Source: Betaproteobacteria bacterium UBA3031
GTDB lineage: Bacteria > Pseudomonadota > Gammaproteobacteria > Burkholderiales > Eutrophovitaceae
Assembly: GCA_002367635.1 (NCBI GenBank)
Contig: DFDI01000108.1
Location: 1-8,858 of the forward strand
DNA length: 8,858 nucleotides
Direction: 5' to 3'
In this document: positions 1 to 4,096 of the stretch, piece after piece
Numbering within the stretch: the stretch's first letter is position 1
Layout: each line of letters begins with the position of its first letter
Program-made: the position numbers and the translations under genes
The notes under the pieces: model-generated
Seen by the model: the letters and a program-made list of their open reading frames with translations, nothing else
The model's database searches: none
Told to the model about the DNA's origin: nothing

Positions 1-910
1 CGGATATCTCCGCAACAAACGCTCCTTGTTCCTCCTTAGGAATTAAGTCTATTTTATTTAATGCAATCCACCTTGGTTTCTTAAATAGTGCTTCATCATA
101 CTTTTGTAATTCGAGACATATATCGTTAGCTCCTTGCACGATTGAGTCTGTATCTGGGTATTCAGTGCCTATATCGATTACATGAACTAATAATTTAGTG
201 CGTTGCAGATGCTTTAGGAACTGATGCCCCAGTCCTGCTCCTTCCGAGGCGCCAGCAATTAGCCCGGGGATGTCTGCGATTACAAAGCTGCCTCTAAATC
301 CAGAGCGCACAACCCCTAAATGAGGATGTAATGTCGTAAATGGATAGTCGGCTACTTTGGGCTTCGCAGCGGATACCGAAGTGATGAAGGTCGATTTCCC
401 CGCATTTGGAAATCCTAACAAGCCAACGTCCGCAAGAACACTAAGCTCCATACGAATCATCCTGATTTCGCCGAGCTCACCATTGGTGAACTGCCTAGGC
501 GCGCGGTTGATGCTCGACTTGAAGTGTATATTGCCGAGCCCCCCTTTGCCTCCTTTGCATAGTTGTTCCGTTTGCCCATCTTGGCTTAGATCAAAAATTA
601 TGGAGTTGTCGGCTTCATCGTAAATAATCGTGCCCATGGGAACTTCTAGGTAGAGGTCATCACCTGATCGACCATAACAGTCTTTGCTCTGACCATTTTT
701 ACCATGTTTAGCGCGAAAAATTCGTTTGAAACGATAGTCTAAAAGGGTATTGATATCCCTGGAAGCGCGAACATAGATCGTCCCACCTCGACCTCCATCC
801 CCGCCGCTCGGTCCCCCTTTAGGGACAAATTTTTCGCGGCGAAACGCGGCAATGCCATCGCCCCCTTTGCCTGCGTGCACTTCTATTTTAGCTTCGTCAA
901 TAAACTTCAT
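1..910 (-). CDS. obgE: ObgE/CgtA GTPase, 3' end beyond the window
   Basis: The reading frame is open from the ATG at 908-910 to the left edge, giving 303 visible residues with no frameshift; the family is usually about 340-390 residues, so the C-terminus is off-window. Residues 1-158 are the glycine-rich Obg fold (GKGGDG near 14-19, GGPSGGDGGRGG near 32-43). The G domain follows: G1 GFPNAGKST at 166-174, the switch I threonines at 192-193, G3 DIPG at 213-216 and G4 NKID at 285-288. Obg proteins are ribosome-associated GTPases acting in large-subunit assembly and growth control. The gene lies downstream of rplU and rpmA, as is usual in proteobacteria. The start matches the conserved MKFIDEA family N-terminus, although no good Shine-Dalgarno precedes it. 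One small oddity is Ala219 after DIPGLI, where most homologues I recall have Glu. Confidence 0.97.
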   Translation of the reverse strand, partial: MKFIDEAKIEVHAGKGGDGIAAFRREKFVPKGGPSGGDGGRGGTIYVRASRDINTLLDYRFKRIFRAKHGKNGQSKDCYGRSGDDLYLEVPMGTIIYDEADNSIIFDLSQDGQTEQLCKGGKGGLGNIHFKSSINRAPRQFTNGELGEIRMIRMELSVLADVGLLGFPNAGKSTFITSVSAAKPKVADYPFTTLHPHLGVVRSGFRGSFVIADIPGLIAGASEGAGLGHQFLKHLQRTKLLVHVIDIGTEYPDTDSIVQGANDICLELQKYDEALFKKPRWIALNKIDLIPKEEQGAFVAEIS

Positions 911-934
911 CGTCTATATTTTTAATAGTCAGGT

Positions 935-968
935 AAAAAAAAACCCCGCCTTACGGGCAGGGTTTTTT
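935..968 (-). terminator. Intrinsic terminator between rpmA and obgE
   Basis: Read on the minus strand, an A6 run is followed by a 7-bp stem CCCTGCC/GGCGGGG (962-956 with 950-944, including one G-U pair), a 5-nt loop CGTAA and nine T residues (943-935). On the plus strand the G-U pair becomes a C-A mismatch, so the element fits minus-strand termination best. It starts 17 bp after the rpmA stop and its T tract ends only 24 bp before the obgE ATG. It therefore probably ends most rplU-rpmA transcripts and lets a fraction continue into obgE. Confidence 0.88.
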
Positions 969-984
969 CGAAATAAGGTAAACC

Positions 985-1242
985 CTACGCAGGAACAATA
1001 CTAACGATTTTCTTATTTAACGGGCCGGTTTTCCCGAATAAGACGTGGCCATGCACTTTTGCAAATAGTGTGTGGTCTCGGCCCATGCCGACATTCTCCC
1101 CGGGATGAACCACCGTTCCGCGTTGTCGAATGATAATGCTACCCGCGCTGATCAGCTCTCCACCAAATCTCTTCACGCCAAGTCGTTTGGCGTTTGAGTC
1201 GCGTCCGTTTCTAGAACTGCCGCCAGCTTTTTTATGTGCCAT
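985..1242 (-). CDS. rpmA: 50S ribosomal protein L27 (bL27)
   Basis: The 85-residue product has the typical bL27 N-terminus MAHKKAGGSSRNGRDS, followed by AKRLGVKRFGGE and the GSIIIRQRGT and HPGENVGMGRDHTLFA blocks. bL27 sits in the large subunit near the peptidyl transferase centre, and its flexible N-terminal tail reaches toward the tRNA 3' ends. There is no long N-terminal extension of the kind processed in Firmicutes. The length is standard. The gene begins 36 bp after the rplU stop on the same strand, and an AAAGG-type ribosome binding site (reverse of about 1253-1257) lies about 10 nt upstream. It is co-transcribed with rplU and followed by an intrinsic terminator. Confidence 0.98.
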   Translation of the reverse strand: MAHKKAGGSSRNGRDSNAKRLGVKRFGGELISAGSIIIRQRGTVVHPGENVGMGRDHTLFAKVHGHVLFGKTGPLNKKIVSIVPA

Positions 1243-1278
1243 AAATTAATTGCCTTTCAAAACGTTAAAGTCGCGTGT

Positions 1279-1593
1279 TTACTGGCTTGTAATGTCGCCG
1301 ATAACGACTTCAGTAAAATTTTGACGATGACCTTGCTGTCTTTTGTAATGTTTTCGTCTTCTAAGTTTGAATATTTTAACTTTTTTGCCGCGGCCATGGG
1401 CTAAAACTATTGCCGCGACACTCGCACCAGCAAGGATGGGGGTGCCTATTGAGACGTTGGCGCCGTCAACAACCATCAGAACTTGGTCAAGCGTGATGTT
1501 CTCGCCAACCTCAGCGCCTAACGTTTCAATCTTCAATTTTTCTCCAGTGGCGACTTTGTACTGCTTCCCACCAGTTTTAATTACAGCATACAT
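1279..1593 (-). CDS. rplU: 50S ribosomal protein L21 (bL21)
   Basis: The 104-residue product starts MYAVIKTGGKQYKV, the diagnostic bL21 N-terminus. It ends with the basic KIFKLRRRKHYKRQQGHRQ region (about 73-91) that contacts 23S rRNA, then FTEVVIGDI. bL21 is a large-subunit protein that binds 23S rRNA. Length and order are normal, and it is the first gene of the rplU-rpmA(-obgE) operon. Its promoter is proposed at 1657-1685, giving a leader of roughly 55-60 nt. The ribosome binding site is weak (a GGGA-type purine run around 1605-1608 on the minus strand), but the start is fixed by the conserved N-terminus. Confidence 0.98.
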   Translation of the reverse strand: MYAVIKTGGKQYKVATGEKLKIETLGAEVGENITLDQVLMVVDGANVSIGTPILAGASVAAIVLAHGRGKKVKIFKLRRRKHYKRQQGHRQNFTEVVIGDITSQ

Positions 1594-1656
1594 GGCTTTA
1601 TTTTATCCCGAGTTCAAGCGGCTATTAACCGGTATATCTTACTAAAAAGGGAGCGA

Positions 1657-1685
1657 AGCATACAAGATTTCATCAAATTACGCAA
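1657..1685 (-). promoter_or_regulatory. Probable sigma70 promoter of rplU-rpmA
   Basis: On the minus strand, TTGCGT (1685-1680) is followed by a 17-bp spacer and TATGCT (1662-1657), each matching four or more consensus bases. Transcription would start near 1650, about 55-60 nt before the rplU ATG. The element lies back-to-back with the proposed ispB promoter; the two -35 boxes are 16 bp apart. This is a consensus match by eye only. Confidence 0.6.
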
Positions 1686-1701
1686 TAATTCAGAAACTTA
1701 T

Positions 1702-1730
1702 TTGACACTCCAGTGGGTGGACCATAACAT
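1702..1730 (+). promoter_or_regulatory. Probable sigma70 promoter of ispB
   Basis: A perfect -35 box TTGACA at 1702-1707 is followed by 17 bp and the -10-like TAACAT at 1725-1730 (4 of 6). A start near 1737 would give a leader of about 75 nt holding the palindrome GTTAATTAAC (1745-1754) and the tandem 19-bp repeat. The -35 is convincing, the -10 less so. Confidence 0.55.
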
Positions 1731-1758
1731 CAACGCACCCAGTCGTTAATTAACCATA

Positions 1759-1796
1759 CTTTACCTGATTAATTATCCTTTACCTGATTAATTATC
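1759..1796 (+). repeat. Perfect tandem 19-bp repeat in the ispB leader
   Basis: The unit CTTTACCTGATTAATTATC occurs twice with no gap or mismatch, at 1759-1777 and 1778-1796, ending 16 bp before the ispB ATG. Each copy contains TTAATTA, and a third TTAATTA lies in the upstream palindrome at 1745-1754. The repeat may be a slippage duplication or a paired binding site; the sequence alone cannot decide. Confidence 0.9.
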
Positions 1797-1812
1797 TTTC
1801 TTTCGTTGCTCC

Positions 1813-2775
1813 ATGAATGCTTCAAGTCCCATTGCCATTGACTTCCTGGCACGCCTGAATGACGAGGTCAGCACCCAACTCGTGTCACAAGTGCCCTTAG
1901 TTGGGGAGGTTGCTCGGCACACGATTGATAGTGGTGGTAAGAGGCTGAGGCCTATCATATTGCTCTTGTCTGCTGCCAGCTTGGGTTATCAGGAGCGACG
2001 CGCGATTCAGTTGGCTACTGCGATCGAGTTTGTTCATACAGCAACGCTATTGCATGACGATGTGGTGGATAGCTCCACAATTCGCAGGGGTTTGCCAACA
2101 GCGAATGAGTGTTTCGGCAATGCAGCTGCTGTGTTGGTTGGGGATTTCTTATATTCGAGAGCGTTCCAAATTATGGTTGATGTTGGTGAGGGTGAGGTCT
2201 TCCGAATCATGGCAGATGCAACAAACGACATATCTGAAGGTGAGGTGCTTCAACTTTCAAATGTGAAGAATGTTGAGCTTACTGTGAGCTCGTATTTCGA
2301 AATGATTCGTGCAAAAACCTCTAGGTTGTTTGAGGCAGCGGCTATGTTGGGCGGTATCGTGGCTGGTGGTGGTAAAGAGATAATTGCAGATTTAGGGTGC
2401 TACGGCACCCACATCGGTACCGCCTTCCAGATTGTCGACGACATACTGGATTATGATGGAGCTGAGAGTGATATTGGGAAAAAGCCAGGGGATGACTTGG
2501 CGGAAGGTAAAATTACCTTGCCAGTCATACATGCGTTAGAAAACGGCTCGAAAGAAGATGTCGCAGTCATTCGGGAAGCGATTTTGACGGATGGCGCGAG
2601 CGGTTTTTCTGGCGTAGTCGATATTTTTCGCAAGTTGGATTCGCTTGATTATTCGCGTGAGCTCGCCCGGATGGAGGTAGAGTTAGCGCAGCAGAGTATT
2701 TCAAGTTTGCCGCAATCATCGTTTAAAGATTGCATGATGGAGTTGGCCCGAAACTCTTTGTCTCGAATAAACTAG
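1813..2775 (+). CDS. ispB: Octaprenyl-type polyprenyl diphosphate synthase
   Basis: This 320-residue trans-prenyltransferase adds isopentenyl diphosphate units to an allylic diphosphate to build the long side chain of ubiquinone/menaquinone; E. coli IspB has 323 residues. Family landmarks are all present: GGKRLRP at 41-47, HTATLLHDDVVD with the first aspartate-rich motif DDVVD at 82-86, the block GNAAAVLVGDFLYSRAFQ, SEGEVLQL, and the second aspartate-rich motif DDILD at 209-213 followed by GKKPGDDLAEGK. Exact chain length cannot be read from these motifs. The start is forced, because the upstream frame hits a stop at 1789 and no other start codon lies near. The 20 bases before the ATG are pyrimidine-rich with no Shine-Dalgarno. 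The gene is divergent from rplU, a common proteobacterial arrangement. Confidence 0.95.
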   Translation: MNASSPIAIDFLARLNDEVSTQLVSQVPLVGEVARHTIDSGGKRLRPIILLLSAASLGYQERRAIQLATAIEFVHTATLLHDDVVDSSTIRRGLPTANECFGNAAAVLVGDFLYSRAFQIMVDVGEGEVFRIMADATNDISEGEVLQLSNVKNVELTVSSYFEMIRAKTSRLFEAAAMLGGIVAGGGKEIIADLGCYGTHIGTAFQIVDDILDYDGAESDIGKKPGDDLAEGKITLPVIHALENGSKEDVAVIREAILTDGASGFSGVVDIFRKLDSLDYSRELARMEVELAQQSISSLPQSSFKDCMMELARNSLSRIN

Positions 2776-2932
2776 GTCTGCCAGTAGTTTATTGCTCAGG
2801 GTATTGTATTTATCCGGGATGGACGGCAAGACTCTTAATTTTAGAATCTGATTGTTGGCGTTTAAGACTAGCGTTGGGTTGGTTTTTGTGGGTAAATCCC
2901 TGCGGTTATGAGTGGGTTCATTGGAGGCGCGT

Positions 2933-3172
2933 GTGGTTAAGTATCTATTATTGTTACTGGTATGTGTTTTGGCCTATGCCTTTATCAAGACGAAGAGCCG
3001 AAAAATAATCAAGAGGCCTTCCGATGGAGCTCGTTCAGCGCCTGCTGTTGAAGATATGGCTCGTTGTGCTCATTGTGGGGTGCATTTCCCGTTGAGCGAA
3101 GGTTTTCGGTCGAGCGGTCGAATCTTTTGCTCCAGTGAACACCTTAAAGAGCTGGATAAGACGCGCTTATGA
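2933..3172 (+). CDS. PP0621-like small anchored zinc-ribbon protein
   Basis: I prefer the GTG at 2933, giving 79 residues beginning MVKYLLLLLV, because GGAGG lies at 2923-2927 with 5-nt spacing and this matches the family's short N-terminus. The longer frame from the GTG at 2912 would place that Shine-Dalgarno inside the gene. Residues about 3-18 form one hydrophobic segment, followed by a basic stretch (KTKSRKIIKR), so the C-terminal part is probably cytoplasmic. That part has CAHCGVH (C45, C48, H51) and FCSSEH (C66, H70), a likely metal-binding ribbon. It resembles the uncharacterised PP0621 family often found near ampD in betaproteobacteria; the function is unknown. It overlaps ampD by ATGA, implying translational coupling. 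Confidence 0.8.
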   Translation: MVKYLLLLLVCVLAYAFIKTKSRKIIKRPSDGARSAPAVEDMARCAHCGVHFPLSEGFRSSGRIFCSSEHLKELDKTRL

Positions 3173-3738
3173 TTGAACCCGATTCTCGAATTGAGAATGG
3201 TTACCTAAAGTATGCCGAGTGGTGTTATTCACCCAATTATGACGAGAGGCCAAGTGGTACCCAGCCGAGTCTTATTGTTATTCATTCCATCAGTCTGCCG
3301 CCAGGAGATTTTGGCGGGGTAGATATCCGGCGTTTATTCACGAACCAACTTGATGTCAATGCTCACCCGTTCTATCAGCAGCTTCGCGGCTTAAAAGTTT
3401 CCACACATTTTTTGATTGACCGTCTTGGTTGCATTACGCAGTTTGTGTCCTGTCTCAATAGGGCATGGCACGCTGGAGAGTCAAATTGGAGAGGGGAGGC
3501 AAACTGCAATAATTATTCGATCGGAATTGAGCTTGAGGGTACCGAATCGGATGGTTTTGAGGCGGAACAGTACATTAGCTTGAGAGCGATTTGTCAGTCG
3601 TTGGTTGTGTCTTATCCGATTGAGGCTTGTGTGGGACACTCTCACATTGCGTTACCTCTGGGTCGGAAGCAAGATCCTGGAATTGGGTTTAATTGGAGCG
3701 AGCTCTCAGCGGTACAAAACATCGATCTGCCAATTTAG
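3169..3738 (+). CDS. ampD: 1,6-anhydro-N-acetylmuramyl-L-alanine amidase AmpD
   Basis: This is a cytoplasmic zinc amidase that removes the stem peptide from 1,6-anhydro-MurNAc peptides during cell-wall recycling; its loss commonly raises AmpR-controlled beta-lactamase. The 189 residues (E. coli 183) align with AmpD: SPNYDERP at 21-28, VIHSISLPPGDFGG with zinc ligand H39, AHPFY, STHFLIDRLG, RAWHAGES near 98-104, IGIELEGT with E121, then GH with ligand H157, K167 and ligand D169 in RKQDPG. There is no signal peptide, as expected. The loop between H157 and K167 reads GHSHIALPLGRK where the usual pattern is close to GHSDIAPGRK, so it has a two-residue insertion and Asp to His. The start overlaps the upstream stop (ATGA) and lacks a strong ribosome binding site, suggesting coupling. 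Confidence 0.95.
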   Translation: MIEPDSRIENGYLKYAEWCYSPNYDERPSGTQPSLIVIHSISLPPGDFGGVDIRRLFTNQLDVNAHPFYQQLRGLKVSTHFLIDRLGCITQFVSCLNRAWHAGESNWRGEANCNNYSIGIELEGTESDGFEAEQYISLRAICQSLVVSYPIEACVGHSHIALPLGRKQDPGIGFNWSELSAVQNIDLPI

Positions 3739-3740
3739 CC

Positions 3741-3780
3741 TTTTCAGTCGGCTTTAATCTGCCGCTCATAAGACTGAAAA
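3741..3780. repeat. Inverted repeat after ampD, possible 3' hairpin
   Basis: TTTTCAGTC (3741-3749) and GACTGAAAA (3772-3780) are perfect 9-base complements, with an inner GGC/GCC pair (3750-3752 with 3761-3763). It begins two bases after the ampD stop. No T tract follows on either strand, so it is not a classic intrinsic terminator. It could protect the transcript 3' end or terminate weakly. Confidence 0.55.
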
Positions 3781-3866
3781 ACATTGATTTAAAAGTAAAA
3801 ATTTTGAAAGCGAAGTTTTCGGCATAACATCGCCAAAAACCCACCCTAAATTAATATAAGAAAACC

Positions 3867-3894
3867 TTGACACTGGGCGCGCCAACACTAGAAT
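3867..3894 (+). promoter_or_regulatory. Probable sigma70 promoter of nrdA(B)
   Basis: A perfect -35 TTGACA (3867-3872), a 16-bp spacer and TAGAAT (3889-3894, 5 of 6) form the best promoter match in the window. The spacer contains the 8-bp palindrome GGCGCGCC (3876-3883). The -10 lies within the first NrdR-like palindrome. The start would be near 3901, giving a leader of about 195 nt before nrdA. Confidence 0.75.
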
Positions 3895-3932
3895 TAGTGT
3901 TACTCCCTAAGTATTAGCACAACATCTTGTGT
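3885..3932 (+). promoter_or_regulatory. Tandem NrdR boxes over the nrdA promoter
   Basis: Box 1, ACACTAGAATTAGTGT (3885-3900), and box 2, GCACAACATCTTGTGT (3917-3932), each match 13 of 16 positions of the consensus acaCwAtATaTwGtgt as I recall it. Box 1 has perfect arms, extending to AACACTA/TAGTGTT. The boxes start 32 bp apart with a 16-bp linker, about three helical turns, the pairing typical of NrdR sites. NrdR is a zinc-finger/ATP-cone repressor of ribonucleotide reductase genes that responds to ATP/dATP. Box 1 covers the -10 and box 2 lies just downstream of the start, a repression geometry. nrdR itself is not in the window. Confidence 0.82.
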
Positions 3933-3938
3933 GTTAGG

Positions 3939-3958
3939 TGTGTATAACTTGTGGATGA
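3939..3958 (-). promoter_or_regulatory. Two DnaA boxes in the nrdA leader
   Basis: TGTGTATAA (3939-3947) is the complement of TTATACACA, a full match to TTATNCACA. TGTGGATGA (3950-3958) is the complement of TCATCCACA, one mismatch. They are head-to-tail and 11 bp apart, one helical turn, so two DnaA monomers could bind side by side. In E. coli, DnaA binds two boxes in the nrdAB regulatory region and links nucleotide supply to replication. Here the boxes fall 6 bp after the second NrdR box, in the transcribed leader. Function is inferred. Confidence 0.6.
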
Positions 3959-4096
3959 TTCGTAAGGGTTTGGTCATTAATTTATTGTCTGATGCCGATT
4001 GTAGCTAGAGTTTATCTGTGTGGAAGGCTGGGATTGGGATTGAAATCGAACGGCGATGTGTGAACTACACAAAAAGATAAAAGTTGAGGAGGCTAA

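Larger units (their letters stand above)
3739..4096 (+). other. ampD-nrdA intergenic control region
   Basis: These 358 bp contain no credible coding sequence. They hold, in order, an inverted repeat just after ampD (3741-3780), an AT-rich stretch to about 3865, the nrdA promoter (3867-3894), two NrdR-box-like palindromes (3885-3932), two DnaA boxes (3939-3958) and about 130 nt of further leader in which I see no clear element. The nrdA ribosome binding site GAGGAGG is at 4086-4092, 4 nt from the ATG. Confidence 0.8.

Noticed and set aside
357..623. Plus-strand open frame opposite obgE
   Set aside because: obgE on the other strand shows intact G motifs over the same bases; the plus-strand product resembles nothing known.
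2776..2932. A tRNA gene or terminator between ispB and the PP0621-like gene
   Set aside because: I found no T-loop GGTTCRANYCC-like sequence, no cloverleaf arms and no stem with a T tract in this stretch.
3817..3837. Possible hairpin TTTTCGGC/GCCAAAA upstream of the nrdA promoter
   Set aside because: The stem needs a bulge and has only three G-C pairs, no T tract follows, and it is not clearly above background for AT-rich DNA.
4056..4075. TGTGTGAACTACACA dyad close to the nrdA start as a third NrdR or DnaA site
   Set aside because: The arms have the wrong order for an NrdR box (TGTG first) and do not match the DnaA consensus; the dyad is short.
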